DNA of 64,000 nt. It comes from Capsicum annuum (Eukaryota > Streptophyta > Magnoliopsida > Solanales > Solanaceae). The DNA lies in the NCBI RefSeq assembly GCF_002878395.1, contig NC_061114.1, forward strand, positions 169,386,617 through 169,450,616, in the 5' to 3' direction. How positions within the stretch are numbered: position 1 is the first letter of the stretch; every line of letters begins with the position of its first letter. Of this stretch, positions 34,301 through 43,749 are shown one piece after another. A program made the position numbers and the translations under genes. The notes under the pieces were generated by a model. It did not search any database. It saw only the letters and a list, made by a program, of their open reading frames with translations, and had not been told where the DNA came from.

Positions 34301-37300
34301 TTGTGGAGGATGCGAATTAGGATAGAGGGTTAGGGGGTGGGAGTGCGTCAGAAATAGTAGGGGAGTGTTCTTTATTTGTGTTGGAAGTTTCTTGTTCGTG
34401 GGTGCTGAGTGATGTTTGTGGTTTTCAGATAGATAGTTTTAGTATTATCTTGTGGTTGTAGTATTATCTTGTAGCTAGCGGTGTTAGTTTATTTTGCATA
34501 TTGTACTAGTTTATATACATCTATGTTTTGTGTTTGTTATAGTGCTATTGGCCCTAAGCTGGGGTCTATCGGAAACAGCCTCTCTACTTCACTTGCGGTA
34601 GTGTTATGATTTGCGTACACTCTACCCTCCCCATACCCCACTATTTGGGAATACACTGGGTATGTTGTTGTTGTTGTTGTTGTAGGCTATGAGCTTGCAA
34701 CAACTCAAAGACGAGTTCGAATGTGTGCCAGACAATACTAAGTCTTGCTATACACAAGGATGTCATCAAAAAATACAAATACAAATTGACGTAGGTACCT
34801 TCGGAATACCTTATTCATCAATGCTTGAAAAGTAGAAGGAGCATTAGTCAACTCGAATGGCATGACAAGGAACTCAAAATGACCATGATATATTCTAAAA
34901 GTCGTCTTCTCATCATCTGCGGAGTCCATGTGGACTTGATGATAACCTGAGCGAAAATCAAGCTTGGTGAAAAATTGTGTGCCATGCAATTCTTCAAGTA
35001 ATTCCTCCACCACTAGAATAGGGAATTTGTCCTTTATTGTTTTGGCATTTAGCTCCTTATAATCCACGCAAAAGCGTCTTGTTTCATCATGTTTCCGGAC
35101 CAGCAGTACAGGTGATGAGAATGGGGAATGAATGGGTCGAATAATGCCTTGCAGGAGCATTTGATCACACTGTTTCTCAATCTCATCTTTCTAAAAATGA
35201 TGGTATCGTTAGGGCCGAACTACCACCGGATCAGTTCCCGGCCATAAACATATGCGATGATCACAGGAGTGCATAGGAGGCAGACCTATAGGTTCTTGGA
35301 ACAGCTCATTGAATTCTGCTAATACTTTCTCGAGCTCACCTTGCTTAGAATCCTACAAAAGATTAGGTGTGGCTGAAATAATTGTTGTTGTCCATGTAGA
35401 ATGATCTGCTTCCCTTTTATTGAAAGCTCATGGTCAATAATGCAAAATCCCACAGAATAGGGCCTAGTCTTTGTAGCCACTTGATTCCCTAGGACATTAT
35501 CAAAAGCTTCCAAAGGAATCACATATAAATTAACATTGAAGAAATGTTTAGCTACAGAAAATTGAACTGCCATGCTAATGTCCAAACTGGAAATTTTCTC
35601 TCCATTTGCCATTGACACATAGAGATTTTTTTGACGTTGTATAGGCAAGTGATACAAGAGAAGACTAGGAATTCACGAAATGGACACACAAGATGCAAAA
35701 ATCAGCAAGCAAAAACAACACAAAAGAAAGGGGAGGAAGAAGAAGATTGCATAAACGTAAAGATAGTAGAAAGACCCTTACTTCTATCAAAAGATTAACA
35801 AAAGATGGTGTATCAAACCATCAATCACACCTCACCAATAGAAGCTCAAACCTTCCTCTTAGGTGGACCAAGGGAATTCACACTCCTCAAAACCCATCTT
35901 TCTTGCCAATTTGTCAACACAAGTGAAATCCATCAATTCTGCTAACCCTAATTCGGTTTCTCTCTCTTAAGGAAAAGGAGAATACTACAAGCTAACACTA
36001 ATATTACAATCTGAAAATTCACTCAATTCATTATGTCGAAACTAAGGAAAATAAGAGCTAAGGTGTCTATTTATACTATTACAAAACAAAGACTAAAATA
36101 CCCTTAATGAAGGGTGCTCCTTTGGAGTGTAAAAAAGAAGTCTTAAAGGATCATAATAGCCCTAACAATGGACGCCTCCAATTATAGTGTGCAAGGTCCA
36201 TCTTGTCTTTCAAGTAAGGCGCCTCTTGAGTGTAATGGTTCCCTTCTCCTCCTTCAACTTGCCAAGGCTTTAAAAGGCTCCAAACACTTGTCAATTCCGA
36301 AGCTTGAACCTTTGACAATACCTTGTACTCTTTTATGCTCTTCATGCTTGTATCATCTAGGAATTCAAGAAATGGACACACAAGATTCAAAAATCAGCAA
36401 GCAAAAACAACACAAAAGAAAGGGGATGAAGAAGAAGATTGCATAAACGTAAAGATAGATAGAAAGACCCTTACTTCTACCAAGTGATTAACAAAAGATG
36501 GTGTATCAAACCATCAATCACACCTCACCAATAGAAGCTTAAACCTTCCTCTTAGGTGGAACAAGGAAATTCACACTCCTCAAAACCCACCTTGCTTACC
36601 AATTTGTCAACACAAGTGAAATCCATCAATTGTGCTAACCCTAATTCGGTTTCTCTCTCTTAAGGAGAAGGAGAATACTACAAGCTAACACTAATATTAC
36701 AATCTGAAAATTCACTCAATTCATTATGTCGAAACTAAGGAAAATAAGAGCTAAGGTGCCTATTTATACTATTACAAAACAAAGACTAAAATACCCTTAA
36801 TGAAGGGTGCTCCTTTGGAGTGTAAAAAAAAAGTCTTAAAGGACCATAATAGCCCTAACAACGGGCGCCTCTTGAGTGTCCAATTATAATGTTCAAGGTT
36901 CATCTTGTCTTTCAAGTAAGGCGCCTCTTGAGTGTAATGGTTCCCTTCTCCTCCTTCAACTTGCCAAGGCTTTAAAAGGCTCCAAACACTTGCCAATTCC
37001 GAAGCTTGAACCTTTGACAATACCTTGTACTCTTTTATGCTCTTCATGCTTGTATTAGCAAGTCTAAATGTTGGGCAGCCGTAGAACTAATAAAATTGTG
37101 TACTGCCCGAATCGAATAAGCTAAGCAACAACTTCTTATCAATTACAACCTGCAACTGCATAGTATCGGCATGTTGTTTGCCTATGATAGCATGGAGTGA
37201 GATGGCAGGCTCTCCACTATTCGTTGATACATCTTCAGATTCCAATATCTTATCAATTACAGCTTGCAACAGCCTAGTATCTGCATGCTGTTTGCGTGTG

Positions 37301-39910
37301 ATGGCATGGAGTGAGATGGAAGGCTCTCCACTTTCTGTTGATTCATCTTCAAAATTTCCGCATCCTCTACTTCCAGCCAAATTAACTTTTTGTACTGATG
37401 GTGTTGAACATAAGGATCATCACAGTTGAAGCACAACCTTTTGCACATCGGGCAGCCATCTCAGTACTAGTCAACATTTTCACAAAAGAATTAATAGCAA
37501 TTACCTTAGCCTCCGGAGTTACTGTTGTAGCGGCAGCCCTTGAGGTCTCCAACAGATCGTAAATGCTGAGGAATACAACATTACCAGTTTCAAAAAAACA
37601 AAAGTATATGTTGAGTTGAGTTGGATGTCAGCTCTCTTGTAGATAGCCTGGTTGCGGTTAAGAGAGTGAGGCTATGCGCACATGACCTTCTTGGAAACCT
37701 CAACATCTATGTTACAATGATCTTTTTCACCTCTGGATAAGGGTTTGAGACTCTTACCACCTCAAAATCTATGTTACAATGATCTTTTTTACCTCTGGAT
37801 GAGGGTGTGAGACTCTTACCACATTTGGTCATTCAAACCCTCATTGAGTCCTTGAGGAATTATTTTTTTTGAAACCGGTAACTTGTCCTTGAGGAATATT
37901 CTTGTGGATAAGCGATTTTCGAACACTTGACTGATTATTGATATCATTTCCGACAGCATGATCCAGCAGCTTGTCTTAAATCGCTCTTCTTATTTTTTCT
38001 TTTGAAGGAAGGGAAATATCGTGAAGCACTTGGGAAGTGGGAATCTGCTTTACTTTTGATGCCAGATCGTGCCATTCTGCATGAACAGAAGGCTCAAATT
38101 TTGCTGGAACTTGGAGAAACCTGGAAGGCACTAAAAGCTGCTACTCGTATGTTTTGACACTCACATTAATTTGAATAAGTTCTCATTTGCAAAGCAAATT
38201 ATGCGGAGATAATGTCAATTCATAAACATATTTTACTTGGATTTATTTTCAATATTATATCTCATGAAAGGTTGTAGACCTACTTTTAGACTCTGAAGCT
38301 TTCTTAATGCCTACTTTTGACGCATTTTTAAGGTTATGGATAAACCTGATAAATATATCATTTCAAATCTGATCTGGATACTAGCCAAATGTGGGAACAG
38401 AGAGTAGGACTAAGTTTATTTTTATTATACTTTTCCTAACATGAGAGGATTTTCTTTTATGCATTCTTCCTGTTGTAAATCCGTATCTAGCGTAGAGATA
38501 TTCGGAGTTGGATTTTAGCCTACTTCCATGGTCACTAATGCTTTCATTAAGTCATCGATCTGCATTTGTGTATGAAATTCAGATGATATAATTTCATGAC
38601 TAATATGGAACCTGCTTCCTGTTTGGGCAGGTGCAACTGAGTTGGAACCAAGCTGGGATGAGGTGTGTGGAACTGTTATCATTTTTGCTATTGTTTCACC
38701 TGTTGTAAATACACCTGCTTTAGGGATGTACATGTAATCACAGTGCACTGCAATAATTGGGAACCCACACCATCCTTACTTGATATCACGGGGGATCCTT
38801 GGAACAATCTAACCTAATTTTTATCGGTATCTGTTCATTTTCGATACTTCTAAGACTAGTTTGTCAAACTTCAACTAGCTATAAGCGGCATGGGCAGTTT
38901 TCATATACAAAGTCCCGACTTTCAGCCTTATTTGTTCACCAATGTGTACGTTACTTCCTCTAGCTCTTCCTGCACCTATTCCCTAGACTATGAAAATTCA
39001 ATACTTACTCTGTTGTCGCTTGGTAGTAAATTACTGGTTTTGGAGTGTATGGTTGATAATTAGTGACATACTGACAAGCTGGCTCATGATGGAAGCAGCT
39101 TTCAACTTTTGAGTTTCCTGGTCATACTTGCATGCATAGGTTAAGCTTAGAACTCTATGGAATGATCAAGCGAAAGACAATGACTCTTTTTCTATTCCCT
39201 TCCTTTTTCCTTATATCCGAACCATTTACAGCTTTGGAAAATGAAGCTTAGACGGAAAAGCAGTTGACTGCAAGCTTCTGATTCTTAGACAACAGTCAAA
39301 TTCAACCATCTCTAGAATGGTCACTACTTTATCCAGTGCTTATTGCTAGTTCTTCCGTCTGTTGCAGGCGTGGGTCACCCTTGGTAGAGCACAGTTGAAT
39401 TATGGTGAGCCTGATAGTGCTATCGAAAGCTTAGACAGAGCACTGGCCATCAAGGTATAGATTAAATTTATTACTAATGCTCACGCCTGCTTCCTATATG
39501 GATCATTTTTCCACTGAGATGTTCCCTTCATGAATAAATGGATACTCTGCTTTTAATGCAACACCCCAAGGTCAATATTACCTTTGTATCTGGAGAACGA
39601 ACTATCTTCTGAGCTTTAAACAATTGTCGAACTTTATTCATCTTGCTTCTATCACATCTTAGTTTTGAAATGTCGAATATTGTGCTAAGTGTGTCAGATT
39701 GACTGCCTCTATAATTGGTACTCACGTGTTTAGTAGTCCAGTTATGCACCTAAATAAATCGAATTTGTTTTGCAGCCAGATTCTACGGAGGCGCGTAATG
39801 ATCGACAAGCTGCCTTGCATCATATTCAGCGGAGAAAACAGTTACAGACATCAGGCTTGAGCATGAACCAAAACCGCTTTGCTGTAGTGGACAAAACTGA
39901 GAGCGCTTGA
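28374..39910 (+). CDS. TTC33: Tetratricopeptide repeat protein 33-like (TTC33 family)
   Basis: The 190-residue protein is assembled from five coding exons: 28374-28553, 38008-38146, 38631-38662, 39368-39454, 39776-39910. All junctions have GT-AG borders and keep the frame. Residues 1-50 are Lys-rich then acidic ([17 protein letters not shown]). Residues about 54-151 form three TPR helices pairs: [59 protein letters not shown]. The tail HHIQRRKQ is basic. TPRs are protein-interaction scaffolds; the cellular role of the plant TTC33 relatives is not well defined. Start: first ATG of the open frame; an in-frame ATG two codons later is possible, and a TTG-initiated extension to 28332 is unlikely. 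The start is 230 bp beyond a Harbinger element and intron 1 is 9.45 kb. AATAAA at 40205 may end the transcript. Everything suggests an intact host gene. Confidence 0.88.
28751..28849 (+). repeat. RTE/TS tail relic with internal deletion
   Basis: It starts GAGCCGGGGG, skips the middle of the tail, then runs CTACGTACATTTTACCCTC and ends in (TTG)5. It lies about 200 bp into intron 1. Confidence 0.7.
28973..29189. mobile_element. MITE candidate, 217 bp
   Basis: The ends GGGTCAAAAACA and, inverted, GGTCAAAACACC resemble the tips of small Mutator-type MITEs. No clear target duplication was found, so the call is tentative. No coding content. Confidence 0.35.
29565..29725 (-). mobile_element. SolS-like tRNA-derived SINE, 5' and 3' ends decayed
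   Basis: Read on the minus strand it has a B-box-like GAGGATTCAATG, then the SINE body phrases 'gaggcaaaaa', 'ttggtgatac', 'aaaccttggtgaacag' and 'gatcaatgaaatact'. The same order of phrases occurs in the copy at 63011-63250, and the 3' half is shared with 44015-44180. Ends are approximate. Confidence 0.58.
29767..29890 (+). repeat. CT-rich low-complexity tract
   Basis: A tct/ctt-rich stretch. The frame 29599-29895 that crosses it and the reversed SINE is a compositional artefact. Confidence 0.6.
30398..30821. mobile_element. MITE candidate, about 420 bp
   Basis: The left tip GGAATCATTTGGTTCAT and the inverted right tip GTAAATGTTTGATTCAT can be aligned at most positions and resemble Tourist-type PIF/Harbinger MITEs. 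The 3-bp duplication is not clean (TTA against TAC). A reversed TS tail relic with (caa)4 lies inside at 30710-30745. Confidence 0.38.
30710..30745 (-). repeat. Reversed RTE/TS tail relic
   Basis: (caa)4 followed by CATACCCAATGTATTCCCAC, the reverse of the end of the LINE tail. Confidence 0.65.
30831..30861. repeat. (GT)n microsatellite
   Basis: A GT-rich run with one CTC interruption. Confidence 0.9.
31690..32210 (-). pseudogene. Chromovirus integrase C-terminal region and chromodomain remnant
   Basis: The frame 32198-31848 (minus) has [18 protein letters not shown], then [17 protein letters not shown] and [13 protein letters not shown], the typical gypsy integrase tail. After stops, a chromodomain-like EILVQW-G--V-DFTWE-V block and [12 protein letters not shown] follow to about 31720. 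In intact elements the chromodomain directs integration to marked chromatin; here two stops interrupt it. Confidence 0.8.
32565..33030 (-). pseudogene. Chromovirus integrase zinc and core remnant
   Basis: The 153-residue frame includes the HHCC end ([21 protein letters not shown], then CSVCQRNK). It continues into the core with [16 protein letters not shown], where intact elements have SMDFI with the first catalytic Asp; here that Asp appears as Asn. It ends at [10 protein letters not shown], whose final Asp is the second catalytic residue. The part with the catalytic Glu, low of 32565, is in broken frames. Confidence 0.82.
33257..33862 (-). pseudogene. Chromovirus RT end and RNase H remnant
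   Basis: From the LINE insertion site the minus strand reads [16 protein letters not shown]. The frame 33791-33570 then has [23 protein letters not shown], and the frame 33631-33257 has the RNase H block [16 protein letters not shown] and [14 protein letters not shown], then ending near LDQRL. The frames overlap by a frameshift around 33600. Confidence 0.83.
33863..34684 (+). mobile_element. RTE-type LINE, 5' truncated, inserted in the chromovirus
   Basis: Only the end of the ORF and the 3' UTR are present. Coding similarity starts near [10 protein letters not shown] (33870), shifts frame near 33930, then reads [34 protein letters not shown] and the stop [12 protein letters not shown] (a Trp codon turned TGA at 34127). 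It ends [10 protein letters not shown] at 34333. The 3' UTR runs to (TTG)n at 34684 and contains the tail later used by TS SINEs. It separates chromovirus RT (34738 side) from the KSKCSFG segment (33860 side). Confidence 0.92.
33941..34333 (+). pseudogene. End of RTE LINE ORF
   Basis: Frames 33941-34129 and 34139-34333 are one reading frame broken by a TGA at 34127-34129. The content is the conserved C-terminal region that follows reverse transcriptase in plant RTE LINEs: [39 protein letters not shown]. No endonuclease or catalytic RT part is present. Confidence 0.9.
34738..35200 (-). pseudogene. Chromovirus reverse transcriptase remnant
   Basis: The 140-residue frame starts [20 protein letters not shown] and contains [26 protein letters not shown] and the active site [13 protein letters not shown] with both Asp kept. 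This is the fingers-palm part of a gypsy RT. Homology continues without a clean frame on both sides. Confidence 0.88.
35319..35657 (-). pseudogene. Chromovirus protease second half and linker
   Basis: The frame reads [20 protein letters not shown], then [19 protein letters not shown], the part of gypsy protease after the active site. Its active-site half (SLFDSGST) lies at about 37100, beyond a 1.4-kb insertion. Confidence 0.78.
35665..37050. repeat. Tandem duplication of a 690-bp unit inserted in the protease
   Basis: Unit 1 (35665-36356) and unit 2 (36357-37050) both begin CTAGGAATTCA and both end near TTCATGCTTGTAT. They are nearly identical apart from small indels, such as an extra cctcttgagtgt-like piece in unit 2 near 36868. 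The flanks GCAAGTG (35646 side) and GCAAGTC (37054 side) could be a 6-bp target duplication. Each unit has a TATTTATAC promoter-like site (36070, 36763). Frames 36151-36390 and 36772-37047 (minus) are parallel in both units and look incidental. The repeat family is not recognised. Confidence 0.78.
37060..37570 (-). pseudogene. Chromovirus gag end, zinc knuckle and protease active site
   Basis: Minus-strand reading: [25 protein letters not shown], a zinc-knuckle region (C-x2-C kept, His and last Cys decayed), then an acidic linker with two similar halves ([19 protein letters not shown] and [19 protein letters not shown], an internal duplication of about 40 residues). Last comes [11 protein letters not shown] with the protease catalytic Asp. 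Frames 37448-37257 and 37380-37087 overlap by a frameshift. Confidence 0.83.
37698..37822. repeat. Two-copy 62-bp tandem repeat
   Basis: Copies begin CCTCAACATCTATG at 37698 and CCTCAAAATCTATG at 37760 and differ at a few positions. They lie 190 bp before exon 2 of the TTC33-like gene. Confidence 0.9.
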
Positions 39911-40204
39911 AGGTTTGAAAATGTAGGGTAAATCTTATTACAGACGATGCTTTGTTCCGATAAGCCTGATAAAATCTGCCACAAGACTTCGAGTCACCGT
40001 TCATCAAAATGATATTGCAGCAATAGTAAGGATTGTATATGTATATATCAGTGAGGAGAGAATATTTGGAAGGGTTGACAGGTGATTAAACATGATGTGC
40101 GATGCTGAAATGTTTACTTGTAATATAGATGATCCACTATGGCCTCTCGTGTCTCTGTTAGTTTGATAATTCAGGCTAGTAACATCTACACGTTCTGGTG
40201 AGCA

Positions 40205-40210
40205 AATAAA
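40205..40210 (+). promoter_or_regulatory. Possible polyadenylation signal of the TTC33-like gene
   Basis: AATAAA lies 295 bp after the stop codon. It is the only perfect match close behind the gene. Confidence 0.45.
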
Positions 40211-40240
40211 GTGAATGACGTTTTTAACATTCAAAAAGTG

Positions 40241-41089
40241 CGTCTGAAAGTTGTTAGCCAGTGAAAGATGTGATGATAAATAAACAGTAATTTATTTATT
40301 TTCCAAATGTTTATTACTTTAAAATTAACTAAAATCATATATTAATTTTTTCTTATGTAATTTGTTTTAATTGATTAGAAGTATTTAAAGATTATGATTT
40401 TTTTCCTTACATTAAATAAAGAGTTAAATTAATTTCTTAATGGTTATGAGTGTTTAGAAGTTTACATTACTGTATAGGAAATATCAATTGGTCTTGTACT
40501 AAAAAACTGAGTAAAAATAAACGGCAACTTTCTTTGGGGTAGGATAAGTCAATTATTTTTGGGACTTAAAAAATAAATTTAAAAAAACTGCAACTCGCAA
40601 AACTTTAATTTAAGGAAGGTTTTATTTTTGGAACTTTTAATATATAACTAATTTAGTGTACGTGTGGTCTCATGTTGAAAAAAAGTTGTATATATAATTT
40701 CAATGTAAAAAAATCAACTAACAATTTACAAGGACAGTTTATGATCTCATGATATACAATGAGCAAAAGAAGGAAACTATAAGTTCTCTTCATTTATTTT
40801 TCAATAATTTGATCAGCAACGGATGAAGAAAAACCTTTGAGCAATGAACTTCAAAAACTTTTATATGGATGAACGTAGTACTTTACGCATCCAAATGGCT
40901 TCAAATTACTGAATTAGCTTTGTTTTTGTAATTTTATTTTTGATAATTGTAATACTAAAAAAAGATTTTTTCAACGTTATGAGTTTAGAATTCAATTTAA
41001 ATCAATGGCTCAAAAAGAAATCATTCGTCTTCCAATATCTATATTATGGCTTGAATATTTGATTTCGCAATGCAGAAATCCCATATTGA
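40241..41089. other. AT-rich spacer, no gene seen
   Basis: No reading frame, repeat end or RNA gene can be supported between the gene end and the tandem array. Confidence 0.4.
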
Positions 41090-42690
41090 GAGTAAATCGC
41101 TCTCTAACAAAGGCTTCAAATTAAGTCTTGTTCTAAGATAAGAGTTATAAAATATCTCATAAATCAAGAAACAATGTGATAGTGTCAACACTTGTTCATT
41201 GGGCGTAACTTTTTCTTTTGGGAGGTTCTTTGGCTAATTCTTGTCTTAGAGGCAAGACTAATAGAGTATTACATAAATCAAGACACAATATGATAGTGTC
41301 AACTCTTGTCCATAGGCATAACTTGTCGGCTAAGTCTTGCCTCTAAGGCAAGAGTTATAAAACATCTCATAAATCAAGACACAATGTGGTGGTGTCAACT
41401 CTTGCCCATGGGATGTAACATGTTGTTTGAATGTTTTTGGACTAATTCGTACCTCTAAGGCAAGAACAATAGAACATCTCATAAATCAAGACATAATGTG
41501 GTAGTATCAACTCTTAACCATGGCGCATAACTAATTGTTTGAAAATCCTTGATTTATAAAACATCTCATAAATCAAGACACAATGTGATAGTGCCAATTC
41601 TTGCCCATGGAGCGTAGCTTGTTATTTAAAAGTCCTTAGGCTAAGTCTTGTGTCTAAGACAAACGTTTTAGAACATCTTATAGATCAAAACATAATGTGA
41701 TAGTGTCAACTCTTACCCATGAGGCGCAACTTATTGTTTGAAAGTTGTTGAGTTAAGTTTTGTCTCTAAGGCAAGTGTTATAGAATATCTCATAAATCAA
41801 AACATAATATGGTAATGTCAACTCTTTTCCACAGGGCAAAACTTATTGCTTGAAAGCCCTTTGTCTAAGTGTTACCTCTAAGGGAAGAGTTATAAAGCAT
41901 CTCATAACTCAATACACAATGTAGTGTCAACTTTTGCCCAGGGAGCATAACTTGTTGTTTGATGGTCCTTGGGTTGAGTCATACCTCTAAGACAAGAGTT
42001 ATAGAGCATTTCATAAGTAAAAAACACAATATGTTAGCGTTGACTCTTGCCCAATGTACGTACTTGTTTGAAAATTTTTGGGATAAGTCGTACCCCTAAG
42101 GCAAGAGTTGTAGAACATCTCATAAATGAAGACATAATGTGGTAGTGTCAACTCTTGCCCCGTGAGGCATAGTTTGTTGTTTGAAGTCCTTGAGCTAAGT
42201 CTTGCCTCTTAGGCAAGAATTATAGAACATCTCATAAATGAAGACATAACGTGATAGTATCCACTCTTGTTCGTGGGGCATAATTTATTATTTAAAAGTT
42301 CTTGAACTAAGTCTTGCCTTCAAGGCAAGAGTTATAGAACATTTCATAAATGAAGACATAATATGATAGTGTCATCTCTTGCCCTTGGGGCATAATTTGT
42401 TGTTTGAGAGTCATTAAGCTAACTCTTGCCTCTAAGGTAAGAGTTGTAGAACATCTCATAAATGAAAACATAGTGTGGTAGAGTCAACTCTTGCCCGTGG
42501 GCATAACTTGTTGTTTGAAAGTCTTTGAGTGCATCTAAGGTAAGAGTTATAGAACATCTCATAAATCAAAATACAATGTGATTGTGTCAACTCTTGCCAT
42601 GAAACACAACTTCTTGTTTGAAAGTCATAAGTCTTGCCTCTAATATGTGGTAGTGTCAACTCTTGCTCGTGAGGCGTAACTTGATTGGAA
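41090..42690. repeat. Tandem array, about 15 copies of a 110-bp unit
   Basis: The anchor phrase CATCTCATAAATCAAGACA and variants recur at about 41153, 41270, 41364, 41474, 41561, 41674, 41787, 41898, 42007, 42115, 42226, 42339, 42450 and 42557, with a partial last unit at 42643. Spacing is mostly 107-117 bp, with two short units of 94 and 87. Each unit also has CTTGCCTCTAAGGCAAG (short hairpin) and the pair GGCAAGAGTT ... AACTCTTGCC (10-bp stem, about 40-nt loop in the unit at 41347-41406). No open frame runs through it. Confidence 0.93.
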
Positions 42691-43125
42691 TAAATTGAAG
42701 AAAAGAAAAAAATAATAAAAATTACGAAAAAGGAAGAAAATGAAGAAAAATATTTTTTTAAAAAAATCAAAGAAAATGAAAATGAAAAAAAATAAAGAAA
42801 AAATAGAAGTTGGGGGGAGAAAAGAAAAAAAATAAAGATTGAGAAAAAATTAAAAAAGAGACAAAACTGATTGAGAAAAACTAAAAAAGATAAAGAATCA
42901 AAGAAAATAAAAAGGAGAAAAAAATTAAAAAATAAATAGAAGTTGAGAGGAGGAAAGGGAAAAAAGTAAGGATTGAGAAAATTTAAAAAGAAAAAAATAA
43001 AAATTTAAAGTAAAATAAAAGTTGAAAGATAAATAAGTATGAAGTTGTTTAAAAATATTTGAGATATTGAGGGGCAAATAGATAATTGTGCTCTATATAT
43101 ATAAAAAAAAAAAAAAAAAAAAGAA
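42691..43125. repeat. A-rich low-complexity tract
   Basis: gaaaa/aaaat-rich DNA with two similar 'agaagttg-gggaggaaa' phrases (about 42806 and 42938), ending in a short TA run and A20 near 43105. The frame 42456-42770 (minus) is compositional. Confidence 0.7.
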
Positions 43126-43352
43126 TAATTTTATAAGATCATTGACAAAAAAAATAAAGTCACCCACTATAAGGATTATGTAGTTTACTCAGATAAAATA
43201 ACTCACCATCTTTTAGATTATAGTCGAAGATTTTAAACAATATATGCTACAGAGAGCACAATAAAAAAAAACATGTAGGGCTTGACTCGAAAAATATGTT
43301 TGAACTTCTATTCAACATCATGTGGACCATTTGCAATTAGTTCTCGGGCTCC

Positions 43353-43512
43353 AATTCTAATTAATAGAAATCACTTATATTTTTCTGAACTTCCTATGTT
43401 ATAATATTCAATTCTCGGTGACGAATTGATTTGATAGTTCCGATGTTGTTATTCATGGTATTGATCCGATTCAAGATCATTCTAATTAATAGAAATCACT
43501 TATATTTTTCTT
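43353..43512. repeat. 34-bp direct repeat, two copies
   Basis: The same 34 bases, starting ATTCTAATTAATAGAAATC, occur at 43353-43386 and 43479-43512, 126 bp apart. The intervening 92 bp are unique. Confidence 0.92.
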
Positions 43513-43560
43513 TGTTTCCTCTTACCATATAAATTGTGAAATACTAACACCAAATACATA

Positions 43561-43749
43561 TCAATATGCAGACATCTTCGGATATCGTTTGAGGGTATTG
43601 GAATCAACGTAGACAATGCCGAATCTTGAAGTATAACTCAATCTCCATTCAGAGTTATCGAGCAATGACCACACGAAGTAGCCTATGACATTAGAGAAAG
43701 ACAAAACCCAACTTTTTGAATTTAAAGCAGCCCCTACATATTTGGACAA
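43561..43749 (-). pseudogene. GH1 beta-glucosidase C-terminal exon fragment
   Basis: The minus-strand frame contains [19 protein letters not shown], then [14 protein letters not shown] and KRYPKMSAY. This is the conserved end of plant glycoside hydrolase family 1, where the SLLDN-EW segment carries the glucose-binding Glu-Trp pair. Intact plant enzymes are about 500 residues; only about 45 are recognisable here and the frame stops right after MSAY. Upstream residues (SKSWVLSFS) look like intron read-through. No other GH1 exon was found within the flanking 1 kb, so this is a stranded fragment. Confidence 0.78.

Larger units (their letters stand above)
31690..37570 (-). mobile_element. Ty3/gypsy chromovirus, broken, in intron 1
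   Basis: Domains in minus-strand order: gag zinc knuckle (about 37450-37380), protease split by an insertion (37100-37050 and 35657-35319), RT (35160-34738), LINE insertion, RT-RNase H (33860-33257), integrase (33026-32565), integrase C-terminal region and chromodomain-like tail (32198-31690). The family differs from the Tekay-type element at 12915: the tail ends [15 protein letters not shown], the usual end of a chromodomain. LTRs could not be delimited, so both ends are approximate. Stops and frameshifts are many. Confidence 0.85.
28554..38007 (+). other. Intron 1 of the TTC33-like gene, 9454 bp, transposon-filled
   Basis: Donor GTACTT at 28554 and acceptor TTTTGAAG ending 38007 join codon GAG to GAA without shifting frame. 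Contents in order: RTE/TS tail, MITE candidate, reversed SINE, second MITE candidate, reversed TS tail relic, chromovirus on the minus strand with an RTE LINE inside it and a 690-bp tandem duplication, then a 62-bp tandem repeat. The stretches 29190-29564, 29726-30397 and 30862-31689 have no recognisable feature apart from small microsatellites. Confidence 0.82.

Noticed and set aside
36151..37047. Parallel minus-strand frames of 79 and 91 residues in the 690-bp tandem units
   Set aside because: Their similarity is explained by the recent DNA duplication; no family or start context supports a gene.
39528..40234. Three minus-strand frames of 73-76 residues
   Set aside because: Antisense to exons, introns and 3' UTR of the TTC33-like gene, with no domain.
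41090..42690. Regular repeat array resembling a CRISPR
   Set aside because: Units are diverged along their whole length with no identical repeats separated by unique spacers, and the context is a plant nuclear genome.
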